Source: Bradyrhizobium sp. S69
GTDB taxonomy: Bacteria > Pseudomonadota > Alphaproteobacteria > Rhizobiales > Xanthobacteraceae
Direction of reading: 5' to 3'
DNA: 64,000 nucleotides
Assembly (NCBI RefSeq): GCF_009766005.1
Contig: NZ_LMUK01000009.1
Span: 109,045-173,044, forward strand
Shown here: positions 7,957 through 15,308 of the stretch, piece after piece
How the letters are laid out: each line of letters begins with the position of its first letter
How positions within the stretch are numbered: position 1 is the stretch's first letter
The notes under the pieces: generated by a model
Database searches by the model: none
Seen by the model: only the letters and a program-made list of their open reading frames with translations
Told to the model about the DNA's origin: nothing
Program-made: the position numbers and the translations under genes

Positions 7957-9321
7957 ATGGATGGTTGGACCGTGAATCCCGTTTCGAGATTTTTGCAATC
8001 GGCTGCCATGATCGCGGCGATCACCCTTACGGCGATCACCGTCTCGGCGATCAGTCTGGCGTCTCCGGCCCAGGCCCTCACCAATATCGTCTGGTGGCAT
8101 GCCATGTCGGGCGAGCTCGGGCGGCAATTGGAGCAACTCGCCGCAGACTTCAACGCATCGCAAACCGAATACCGCATCGTGCCGAGCTACAAAGGCAATT
8201 ACACCCAAACCGTGACGGCAGCGATCTTTGCGTTTCGCTCGCGGAGCCAGCCGGCCATCGTTCAGGTCAACGAAATCGCGACCGGGACCATGATGGCCGC
8301 CAAGGGCGCGATCTATCCGGTGTTCGAACTGATGCGGGACGAATCGGAAGCGTTCTCGCCGGCGGCGTATCTTCCCGCGGTCAGCGGTTATTATACCGAT
8401 ATCGCCGGCAACATGCTGTCGTTTCCGTTCAACAGCTCGACGCCGATCCTCTATTACAACAAGGATCTGTTCCGGAGTGCGGGTCTCGATCCGGAAACCG
8501 CGCCCAAGACCTGGCCCGAACTCGGCGCCGCGGCAAAGCGGCTGCGCTCGGCCGGCGCGGTTTGCGGCTTCACCACATCCTGGCCGTCATGGATCAATGT
8601 CGAGAACTTTTCCGCGTTCCACAATTTGCCGGTCTCGACCAGGGCCAACGGGTTCGAGGGCCTCGATGCAGCGCTTAATTTCAACAATCCGGTGATGGTG
8701 CGCCATATCGCGCAACTCGCGGAGTGGCAGGTCGACAAGGTCTTCGACTATAGCGGTCGGGCGACCTCGGCGGAGCCGCGCTTTCAGAATGGCGAGTGCG
8801 CCATCTTCATCGGCTCGTCGGCGACGCGCGCCGATATCAAGGCCAATTCGAAATTCGAGGTGGGTTACGGCATGTTGCCGTATTGGCCCGACGTGCAGGG
8901 CGCGCCGCAAAACTCGACCATCGGCGGCGCCACCTTGTGGGTGCTGCGCGACCGGCCGCACGCCGAATACCGCGGCGTCGCCAAATTCTTTGCCTTCCTG
9001 TCGAAGCCGGAGGTTCAAGCAGCCTGGCATCAGAACACCGGCTATCTGCCGGTGACCCGGGCAGCCTTCGATTTGAGCCGCGCCCAAGGCTTCTACGATC
9101 GCAATCCCGGTGCTGCGATCTCGATCGAGCAGATCACCCTGAAACCGACCACCGAAAACTCCAAAGGGATCAGGCTCGGATCGTTCGTGCTGATCCGCGA
9201 TGTGATCGACGACGAACTGGAGCAGGCCTTCAGCGGCAAGAAATCGGCGCAGGCGGCGCTGGATTCCGCCGTCGAGCGCGGCAACCGGCTGCTGCGGCAG
9301 TTCGAGAGCGCCAATCCGTAA
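7957..9321 (+). CDS. UgpB-like extracellular solute-binding protein (orphan)
   Basis: A periplasmic binding protein of about 454 residues in the ABC sugar / sn-glycerol-3-phosphate (UgpB) family. The N-terminal signal peptide has a long hydrophobic core and an SPAQA-LT cleavage region near residue 40. The mature protein starts with TNIVWWHAMSGELG, like UgpB, and contains NSSTPILYYNKDLF and the family C-terminus. A GTG at 7972 is an alternative start. No ugpA, ugpE or ugpC permease or ATPase gene is near. The gene stands divergent from a membrane kinase, with a phosphotransferase-like gene downstream. It may serve a transporter elsewhere or act as a ligand-presenting partner for the kinase. 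The substrate is inferred by family only. Confidence 0.85.
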   Translation: MDGWTVNPVSRFLQSAAMIAAITLTAITVSAISLASPAQALTNIVWWHAMSGELGRQLEQLAADFNASQTEYRIVPSYKGNYTQTVTAAIFAFRSRSQPAIVQVNEIATGTMMAAKGAIYPVFELMRDESEAFSPAAYLPAVSGYYTDIAGNMLSFPFNSSTPILYYNKDLFRSAGLDPETAPKTWPELGAAAKRLRSAGAVCGFTTSWPSWINVENFSAFHNLPVSTRANGFEGLDAALNFNNPVMVRHIAQLAEWQVDKVFDYSGRATSAEPRFQNGECAIFIGSSATRADIKANSKFEVGYGMLPYWPDVQGAPQNSTIGGATLWVLRDRPHAEYRGVAKFFAFLSKPEVQAAWHQNTGYLPVTRAAFDLSRAQGFYDRNPGAAISIEQITLKPTTENSKGIRLGSFVLIRDVIDDELEQAFSGKKSAQAALDSAVERGNRLLRQFESANP

Positions 9322-9384
9322 GCTGTGCTCGCCATAGGCTGTCGGCACGGCGCGGAGCCGGTTATAGAAGGCGCTCGATTCCGC

Positions 9385-10362
9385 ATGCCGTTTCGAGAGC
9401 CGATCGCCATCATGCATTCGCTGCCCACGCTACCCGACTTCGCGGCGTTCCAGGCATGGCGTGCCGATCCGTCACAATGGCTGCCGGCCGCGCTCGACAT
9501 CGCGCGCAGCGAGGGATTGCCGCATGCCGACCCGAAGCCGTTTTTGAACGGCACCAATCTTGTCCTCGCGCTCGATGAGCGGCTGGTGCTGAAGATTTTC
9601 CCGCCGATGCTGCGCGCCCAGTTCGTCTCGGAGCGGGCTTCGTTGTCACAGCTTCGCGGGCGCCTCAGCATTGCCGTTCCCGAGATCGTGCGGCAAGGCG
9701 AACGCGACCAATGGCCCTATCTCGCGATCACGCGGCTGCATGGCGTGCTCGGCGCCCAGGCATGGCCCGGCTTGCCGGAGGATCAGAAGGAGCGCGTGCT
9801 GCGCCGGATCGGCGAGACCATCGCCGAAGTACAGCGTGCCCCGCTTGGCGAATTGTCGACCATCGAACCGCGCTGGGATCAGTTGATGCGGCGGCAGATC
9901 GACGGATGCCGCGCGCGGCATACGCGCCTTGGATTGCCGCGCAAGTTTCTCGCCGGCCTCGACGATTTCCTGGCCGCGGCGATACCGCTCATTCCCATGG
10001 ACGCGCCGCCGGTGATCCTGACCGGCGAATACATTCCGGAGAACTTTCTGCTCGGTCAGGAAACCGGCGGCTGGCAATTGTCCGGGCTGTTCGATTTCGG
10101 CGACGTGCTGACGGGCTGGGGCGAGTACGATCTGCTTGGACCGAGCGCCTTCATGACGGCCGGCATGCCGCGCCGCGTCCGCAGCCTGTTCGAAGGCTAC
10201 GGCTATGCGGCCGCCGATATCGGCCCGGATCTGAAGCGCCGGCTGATGGCGCTGATGCTGCTGCATCGCCAGAGCGATCCGATCCGACACATCTGCATTG
10301 AGGGCTGGCAGGAAAAAGCCGACGACCTGTTCGAGCTGGCGGAATTGCTCTGGCCGGTATGA
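9385..10362 (+). CDS. Aminoglycoside phosphotransferase (APH)-like protein with altered catalytic loop
   Basis: A cytoplasmic kinase-fold protein of about 325 residues. Features are a nucleotide-binding N-lobe (FLNGTNLVLALDERLVLKIF), a catalytic-loop equivalent LTGEYIPENFLL near residue 215, and the metal-binding DFG in LFDFGDVLTGWGEYDLLGP. In canonical APHs the loop reads HGDxxxxN; here His is Thr and the catalytic Asp is Glu, with Asn kept. The start is uncertain: ATGs at 9325, 9385 and 9412 are all in frame and none has a strong ribosome site. It begins just after the UgpB-like gene, so cotranscription is likely. A small-molecule kinase role is more likely than antibiotic resistance. Confidence 0.75.
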   Translation: MPFREPIAIMHSLPTLPDFAAFQAWRADPSQWLPAALDIARSEGLPHADPKPFLNGTNLVLALDERLVLKIFPPMLRAQFVSERASLSQLRGRLSIAVPEIVRQGERDQWPYLAITRLHGVLGAQAWPGLPEDQKERVLRRIGETIAEVQRAPLGELSTIEPRWDQLMRRQIDGCRARHTRLGLPRKFLAGLDDFLAAAIPLIPMDAPPVILTGEYIPENFLLGQETGGWQLSGLFDFGDVLTGWGEYDLLGPSAFMTAGMPRRVRSLFEGYGYAAADIGPDLKRRLMALMLLHRQSDPIRHICIEGWQEKADDLFELAELLWPV

Positions 10363-10407
10363 CGGGATCGGCGCGTCGCGGGCGTTTGGCTATCGCTCAA
10401 GGCCGAT

Positions 10408-10424
10408 TGCAACAAAATTAGGCA
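10408..10424 (+). promoter_or_regulatory. Candidate NtrC enhancer site
   Basis: TGCAACAAAATTAGGCA resembles the NtrC consensus (TGCAC, A/T-rich centre, GTGCA): the left half matches well, the right half only at GCA. It lies 119 bp before the sigma-54 -24 element at 10543, a normal enhancer distance. Its significance comes only from that context. Confidence 0.3.
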
Positions 10425-10542
10425 GTTCATCATTCTCTGTATGCATTCGGTCGGCCTATTTCGATGGATTCTGAGCGTATTTCTATTGGAGTATTTCAAG
10501 TATAATCAGATAGTTATACCTATTTTGGCTCCTGTTGAGCGT

Positions 10543-10557
10543 TGGCACAAACCTTGC
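10543..10557 (+). promoter_or_regulatory. Sigma-54 (RpoN) -24/-12 promoter of the atzGEH operon
   Basis: TGGCAC-AAACC-TTGC is an exact match to the -24/-12 consensus with the obligatory 5-base spacing. Transcription should start near 10569, 29 bases before an 11-codon leader and 64 bases before atzG. RpoN promoters need an enhancer-binding activator, most likely NtrC for a ureide-nitrogen operon. A second perfect copy serves the opposing operon at 17745-17731. Confidence 0.85.
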
Positions 10558-10597
10558 GACGCTTTGAAACCGATCCCTCCGGCGTTTGGAGCGCCAC

Positions 10598-10633
10598 ATG
10601 AAGCGTCGCGATTTTCTGGGTATGAGACCGTAA
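10598..10633 (+). CDS. 11-residue leader ORF resembling a truncated Tat signal
   Basis: ATG at 10598 has a well-placed GGAG six bases upstream and encodes MKRRDFLGMRP, ending in TAA at 10631-10633. The final A of TAA is the first base of the atzG ATG (TAATG), so the two are likely coupled in translation. MKRRDFLG is how a twin-arginine signal peptide starts. The ORF may be the remnant of a deleted Tat-exported binding-protein gene, or a real leader peptide that sets atzG translation. It is the first ORF after the sigma-54 promoter. Confidence 0.5.
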   Translation: MKRRDFLGMRP

Positions 10634-10815
10634 TGGCTGCTGATCCGTTGGACGATTATATCGACGCCGTGGCGAGCGCACTGGCGCTGCCGGTCAAGGA
10701 CGCCTGGAGGCCCGCGGTGCGGGCGAATCTCGAGGTGTCGCTCAGGCTGGCGCGGCTGGTCGACGAGTTCGCATTGCCCGACGAAGCCGAGTCGGCCAGT
10801 GTCTACTCGGCCTGA
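10633..10815 (+). CDS. atzG: AtzG-like DUF4089 small subunit
   Basis: A 60-residue protein of the DUF4089 family, represented by AtzG of 1-carboxybiuret hydrolase and by HpxX. In the AtzE-AtzG complex it stabilises the amidase and has structural similarity to GatC. It begins MAADPLDDYIDAVA and contains the family stretch RPAVRANLEVSLRLARLV. A longer in-frame start at 10441 was rejected: it precedes the sigma-54 promoter and encodes unrelated sequence. It has no strong ribosome site of its own; the TAATG overlap with the leader ORF suggests coupled translation. It sits directly before the atzE-like gene, as in known atzG-atzE pairs. Confidence 0.85.
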   Translation: MAADPLDDYIDAVASALALPVKDAWRPAVRANLEVSLRLARLVDEFALPDEAESASVYSA

Positions 10816-10816
10816 T

Positions 10817-12235
10817 ATGACCGGACCCGATATGGCAGCGGCCGTGAGTTCAGATGATTTGTCAGCCTCGGAAATCGCCCAGGCCGTGGCGGGGCGAAAG
10901 ATCTCCGCGCTTAGCGCGACCGAGGCGGCGCTGGCGCGGATCGCGAGATACAATCCGGTCCTGAATTGTTTCACCGACATCACGGCCGAGCGCGCGCGTG
11001 CCAAGGCGCGCGCCGTCGATGCCGCGATCTCGGCCGGGCAGCCCGTCGGTCCGCTGGCCGGCGTTCCCTTCGCGGTAAAAAACCTGTTCGACGTGCAGGG
11101 GCTCGCCACCCGCGCCGGATCGAAGATCAATCGCGACCTCAAGCCGTCGCCGCGCGATGCCACCTTGATCGAGCGGATGGAAGCGGCCGGCGCGGTACTG
11201 GTCGGCGCGCTCAACATGGGTGAATACGCCTATGACTTCACCGGCGAGAATGTGCATGACGGCCCGTCGCGCAATCCGCATGATTTGACGCGGATGACCG
11301 GCGGCTCGTCCGGCGGCTCCGGCGGCGCGGTCGGCGGCGGCCTGGTGCCGATTGCGCTCGGCTCCGACACCAACGGCTCGATCCGGGTGCCGTCGTCGTT
11401 CTGCGGAATCTTTGGTTTGAAGCCTACCTATGGCCGGCTGTCGCGCGCGCGGTCGTTTCCGTTCGTCGCAAGCTTCGACCATCTCGGGCCGTTCGCGCGC
11501 AATACGAGCGATCTCGCGCTGGCCTATGATGCGATGCAGGGACCCGACCCCGACGATGCCGCCTGCGCGACCCGGCCGGTCGAGCCGGTCGCGCCATCGC
11601 TCGCGCAGGACATCGGGGATCTGAGGGTCGCGATCGCCGGCGGCTATTTCCAGCAGAACGTGTTCCCCGAAGCTGTCGAGGCCGTGGCCCGCATCGCCAA
11701 GGCGCTGGGCACCACCCGTATCGTCGAAATTCCGGAAGCCGCGCGCGCCCGCGCCGCGGCCTATGTGATCTCCACGACCGAAGGCGCCTCGCTGCATCTT
11801 GATCGGTTGCGGCGGCGTCCCGATGATTTCGATCCGGCGGTGCGCGACCGCCTGCTGGCCGGCGCGATGGTACCGGCACCATTGGTCGACCGCGCGCAGA
11901 AATTCCGCCGCTGGTACCGTGCCCGGGTGCTGGAGCTGTTCAAGACGGTCGACGTGATCCTGGCGCCGGCGACGCCGTGTGTGGCGCCGAAACTGGGGCA
12001 GGTGACCTTCACGCTGGATGGTGTCGAATTGCCGGTGCGCGCCAATATCGGCATCCACACCCAGCCGATTTCCTTTATCGGATTGCCGGTGGTCGCGGTG
12101 CCGGTTCCGCTGGAGCCGATGCCGATCGGCGTGCAAATTATCGCCGCACCCTGGCGCGAGGATATCGCGTTGCGCGTAGCCCACGCGCTGGAGCGCATGG
12201 GCGTCGTGTCGGCGCCACAGCCAAGAGGTCTATGA
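10817..12235 (+). CDS. atzE: AtzE-family amidase (1-carboxybiuret hydrolase-like)
   Basis: An amidase-signature enzyme of about 472 residues. The catalytic triad is visible: Lys near 88 in FAVKNLFDV, the cis-Ser in TGGSSGGSGG near 164, and the nucleophile Ser near 188 in GSDTNGSIRVPSS. AtzE deaminates 1-carboxybiuret, the ring-opened product of cyanuric acid, in complex with AtzG; HpxY in purine-ureide clusters is the same family. The neighbourhood (DUF4089 subunit before, DUF3225 protein after) matches both. ATG at 10817 follows the atzG stop by one base; GTG at 10799 and ATG at 10832 are alternatives. No cyanuric acid hydrolase gene (atzD) is in the window, so the exact substrate is open. 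Confidence 0.88.
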   Translation: MTGPDMAAAVSSDDLSASEIAQAVAGRKISALSATEAALARIARYNPVLNCFTDITAERARAKARAVDAAISAGQPVGPLAGVPFAVKNLFDVQGLATRAGSKINRDLKPSPRDATLIERMEAAGAVLVGALNMGEYAYDFTGENVHDGPSRNPHDLTRMTGGSSGGSGGAVGGGLVPIALGSDTNGSIRVPSSFCGIFGLKPTYGRLSRARSFPFVASFDHLGPFARNTSDLALAYDAMQGPDPDDAACATRPVEPVAPSLAQDIGDLRVAIAGGYFQQNVFPEAVEAVARIAKALGTTRIVEIPEAARARAAAYVISTTEGASLHLDRLRRRPDDFDPAVRDRLLAGAMVPAPLVDRAQKFRRWYRARVLELFKTVDVILAPATPCVAPKLGQVTFTLDGVELPVRANIGIHTQPISFIGLPVVAVPVPLEPMPIGVQIIAAPWREDIALRVAHALERMGVVSAPQPRGL

Positions 12236-12236
12236 G

Positions 12237-12626
12237 ATGGAAGTCGATCTGCCGGACGTGCATGCCGAGGTAGCCGCGCAATTCGCGCGCTACGAAAAGG
12301 CGCTGGTCTCCAACGATGTCGCGGTGCTCGACGAGTTGTTTCGCGACGATTCCCGCACGCTGCGTTACGGCATCAGCGAAATTCTCTATGGCTATAGCGA
12401 GATCATGGCGTTTCGCGCGGCGCGCCCTTCCGTGGGCCTGATGCGGCGGACGGCGCGCACCGTGATCTCGACCTATGGCCGCGATACCGCGGTGGCCTCG
12501 ACGCTGTTTTACCGCGAAACCGCGCCGGGCAAGGTCGGCCGCCAGATGCAGACCTGGGTGCGGTTTGCCGAGGGCTGGAGAATTGTCGCCGCCCATGTCA
12601 GCATCATCGACGAACCCAAACCTTGA
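12237..12626 (+). CDS. AtzH/HpxZ-like DUF3225 protein
   Basis: A 129-residue protein with an NTF2/SnoaL-like cone fold, family DUF3225 (HpxZ, AtzH). The N-terminus MEVDLPDVHAEVAAQFARYE and the central RYGISEILYGYSEI are typical. AtzH has been proposed to process the dicarboxylated urea intermediate formed by AtzE; HpxZ accompanies HpxX/HpxY in ureide operons. It starts 1 base after the amidase stop, so it is cotranscribed. The enzymatic role in this organism is inferred only from context. Confidence 0.82.
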   Translation: MEVDLPDVHAEVAAQFARYEKALVSNDVAVLDELFRDDSRTLRYGISEILYGYSEIMAFRAARPSVGLMRRTARTVISTYGRDTAVASTLFYRETAPGKVGRQMQTWVRFAEGWRIVAAHVSIIDEPKP

Positions 12627-12662
12627 ACGAACCAAGTCCTGAATGAGCATCGGTCCAACGAC

Positions 12663-13409
12663 ATGAGCCTTGACGATCTCCCGACCAGCGACCGTCAACG
12701 GCCGGCAGAACCGGTGCTTCAGCGCGTCGACCGCGCGACCGCCAATCCCTACAAGGTCACGCGCGCCGAGGAATTGCGGCTGCAACTCGCCGACGAAATC
12801 GTGCGCGGCGCGCTGGCGCCGGGCTCGCCGCTCGATGAGACCGATATCGCGCGCCGCTTCAACGTCTCACGCACGCCGGTGCGCGAGGCCTTGCGCCAGC
12901 TCGCGGCCAGCGGGCTGGTCGATGCCCGCGCGCATCGCGGCGCGGTGGTGGCGCGGCCCTCGATCGAACGGATGACCGAGATGTTCGAGGCGATGGCCGA
13001 ACTGGAAGCCTTGTGCGCCGGGCTCGCCGCCGAACGCATGGCGCCCGCGGAACGTCACGGGCTGGAGGCGATCCATGAGGAATTGCGGGTATTGAGCTCC
13101 GCCGGCAATCCGGAGCGGTTTCACGAAGTCAACGAGCGCTTTCATAATGCGATCTATGCCGGTTCGCAGAACGGCTATATCGCCGAGATCACGCTGGCGA
13201 CGCGGGTGCGGGTGCAGCCGTTCCGCCGCGCGCAATTCCGCAACCTCGGGCGGCTGGCCAAATCGCACGCCGAGCACGACCGCGTCGTGGTCGCGATCAT
13301 GCGCGGCGACCACGTCGCCGCCGCCGCCGCGATGCGCGCGCATATCGAGCTGGTGCGCGGCGAGTATGAGATTTACGCGGAGAGTGGGCGAGTAGGAAGC
13401 GGCGAATAG
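12663..13409 (+). CDS. GntR/FadR-family regulator (FCD domain)
   Basis: A 248-residue regulator. The N-terminal winged HTH (about 35-100) contains IVRGALAPGSPLDETDIARRFNVSRTPVREALRQL, written here as one span but typical throughout. The C-terminal FCD ligand domain (about 110-235) has conserved metal-ligand positions in HEVNERFHNAIY and SHAEHDRVV. It is the last gene of the sigma-54 operon and probably controls the ureide genes by sensing a pathway intermediate. TTGTGTACAA beside the opposing promoter (17746-17755) is a candidate operator. Its last codons lie in a repeat hairpin shared with the opposing gene, so the extreme C-terminus may be a recent replacement. Confidence 0.9.
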   Translation: MSLDDLPTSDRQRPAEPVLQRVDRATANPYKVTRAEELRLQLADEIVRGALAPGSPLDETDIARRFNVSRTPVREALRQLAASGLVDARAHRGAVVARPSIERMTEMFEAMAELEALCAGLAAERMAPAERHGLEAIHEELRVLSSAGNPERFHEVNERFHNAIYAGSQNGYIAEITLATRVRVQPFRRAQFRNLGRLAKSHAEHDRVVVAIMRGDHVAAAAAMRAHIELVRGEYEIYAESGRVGSGE

Positions 13410-13459
13410 GGAGTGGCGAATAGCGAATAGGGAAGTTCTATTCGCCACTCGCTATTCGC
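13402..13459. terminator. Bidirectional hairpin between convergent ureide operons
   Basis: Two 22-base arms (13402-13423 and 13438-13459, one mismatch) made of GCGAATAG-type units form a long stem with a 14-base loop. The stop codons of both the gntR gene (13407-13409) and allophanate hydrolase (13452-13454) lie inside it. It is well placed to end transcription from both sides, though it lacks long U-tracts. A shorter relative is at 44275-44318, also at a convergent junction. Confidence 0.6.
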
Positions 13460-15254
13460 TATTCGCGACCTTCTCCGCCATGAACGTACGCCAGCCGCCG
13501 AAGCCCGAAATATCGCGGGCGCCGGAGATGTCGACGGGCTCGACGATGAATCCCTTGACGCCGCGGCCATCGGCCAGCCGCACCGTGCCGATCGACAGCG
13601 GGGGCGGGATCGCAGCGACGAATTTGCCGAAGGCGGCTGCCGGCAGCGCCCAGACTTCCAGCGCGATCGATGATCCCGTACCAGGTGCGACCCGCAGCAT
13701 GCCGGGTTTCGCCGGCGTGGTATCGAGCGCGTAGAGCTTGTAATCCGCGGCCGTCGCGGTTGCCTCCAGCAATCGTCCGCCGAGCTCTGTCAGTTCGTCA
13801 TTGAGCGCCATGCCCGACAGATGCGCGCCGACCACCGCGATGGCGATCTCGTCGCCGCTGGTCATGGCCGGCATGGCTGCGAGCGGCGGCTGCGGCAGGC
13901 TTCCGGCGCCGAGGGGCAATTTGGTCTCGGCATGGAAGACGCGGCCGATGCTGGCGAGCAATGCGTCCTTGCCTGCCGGCGCCAGCAGCGTGATGCCGAA
14001 CGGAATGCCGTCGGGCCGCATCGCCGCCGGCAAGGCCAGGCCGCAAAGGTCGAGCAGATTGACGAAATTGGTGTAGGTGCCGAGCCTGGAGTTGAGTTCG
14101 ATCGGGTTGGCCAGCACCTGCGCGGTCGAATAGGCGGTCGGCGCCGTCGGCAGCACGATCGCATCGAGATGGGCGAAGGCACGCTCAGCGACGCGCCGCA
14201 GCGCCTGCAAGCGATAAAGTGCGGCAAAGGTATCGGACGCGGTCAGCCGCGCGCCGGCCGCCGTGATCTCGCGCGTCACAGGGTGGATCGAGTCCGGCGA
14301 CGATGCCAGCAGATTGCGGATCACCAGATAACGCTCGGCGACCCACGGTCCCTCATAGAGCAACCGCGCGGTCTCATAGAACGGTTCGAGGTCGAACTCG
14401 ACCAGCGTGGCGCCCAGCGACGTCCAGCGCTTCAGCGCCTCGCCAAAGGCCGCCTCCGCGGCCTTGTCGCCGAAGAAGATCAGTTGGCCGTTGCGCGGAA
14501 CGCCCAGCCTGAGATTTTGCGGAAACGCGGTCATCGCCGCCAGCGGCCGGTCGCGCGAAAACGGATCGGCGCCGTCGGGGCCGGCCACCACTTGCAGCGC
14601 CGCGATGGCGTCATCGACCGTCAGTGAAAAGATCGAAATGCAGTCCAGCGTGCGGCAGGCCGGCACCAGGCCCGCGGTCGAGATCAGCCCGAGGCTCGGC
14701 TTCAGTCCGACGATGTTGTTGAGCATCGCCGGCACGCGGCCGGATCCCGCCGTATCCGTGCCGAGCGCCAGCGGCACCAGGCCGGCGGATACCGCGACGC
14801 TCGATCCCGAACTCGACCCGCCCGGAATCAAATCGGCGCGGATCGGGTTGATGGGGATGCCATAGGGCGAGCGCACGCCGACCAGGCCGGTGGCGAACTG
14901 ATCGAGATTGGTCTTGCCGATCGTGATGGCGCCGGCTGCGCGCAGTCTTGCCACCGCCGTGGCATCGTGCGCCGGCATATACGAGAAAGCCGGGCAGGCC
15001 GCGGTGGTCGGCAGGCCCAGCGCGTCGATATTGTCCTTGACCGCGAACGGGACGCCGTAGAGCGGCAGCTGCGCGGCGTCCTTTTTGGTCAGCGCCTCGG
15101 CCTCCGCGATCGCGTCCTTTTCATCGCGAAGGCTGATGAAGATGGCGGGGTCGTTGTGGTCGCGGATGCGCTGGTAGGTACGTGCGACGGTTTGCGCAGG
15201 CGATCGTGTGCCCGCGCGATGCGCGGCGACAATGGCAGCAACGGTTTCGGTCAC
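13452..15254 (-). CDS. atzF: Allophanate hydrolase
   Basis: A 600-residue amidase-signature enzyme that converts allophanate to ammonia and CO2 (N-carboxycarbamate decarboxylates spontaneously). The triad Lys is in FAVKDNIDALG (near 70), the cis-Ser in PGGSSSGSSVA, and the nucleophile in GTDTAGSGRVP. The C-terminal 150 residues (from about 450, AIAVVGAHLSGMALN onward) form the AtzF C-terminal domain that links dimers. The start is a GTG. It is the last gene of the biuH-permease-atzF operon and supplies the final step for both opposing operons. The last few residues are encoded by repeat DNA. Confidence 0.93.
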   Translation of the reverse strand: MTETVAAIVAAHRAGTRSPAQTVARTYQRIRDHNDPAIFISLRDEKDAIAEAEALTKKDAAQLPLYGVPFAVKDNIDALGLPTTAACPAFSYMPAHDATAVARLRAAGAITIGKTNLDQFATGLVGVRSPYGIPINPIRADLIPGGSSSGSSVAVSAGLVPLALGTDTAGSGRVPAMLNNIVGLKPSLGLISTAGLVPACRTLDCISIFSLTVDDAIAALQVVAGPDGADPFSRDRPLAAMTAFPQNLRLGVPRNGQLIFFGDKAAEAAFGEALKRWTSLGATLVEFDLEPFYETARLLYEGPWVAERYLVIRNLLASSPDSIHPVTREITAAGARLTASDTFAALYRLQALRRVAERAFAHLDAIVLPTAPTAYSTAQVLANPIELNSRLGTYTNFVNLLDLCGLALPAAMRPDGIPFGITLLAPAGKDALLASIGRVFHAETKLPLGAGSLPQPPLAAMPAMTSGDEIAIAVVGAHLSGMALNDELTELGGRLLEATATAADYKLYALDTTPAKPGMLRVAPGTGSSIALEVWALPAAAFGKFVAAIPPPLSIGTVRLADGRGVKGFIVEPVDISGARDISGFGGWRTFMAEKVANSE

Positions 15255-15308
15255 GAGGCCGCCCTGAGCCCGGTCGGGCGCGCCTCGGTCTTGTCGGGTC
15301 GTCGCAAC

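Noticed and set aside
9385..10362. APH-like gene as an antibiotic resistance gene
   Set aside because: The catalytic loop is non-canonical and the context is metabolic; nothing in the sequence supports resistance.
10441..10632. N-terminal extension of the AtzG-like protein to 124 residues
   Set aside because: It would start 102 bp before the sigma-54 -24 element, so the start could not be on the mRNA, and the extra residues do not fit DUF4089.
10598..10633. Complete Tat-exported protein starting MKRRDFLG
   Set aside because: The frame stops after 11 codons and there is no hydrophobic core or mature domain; only a leader or remnant can be claimed.
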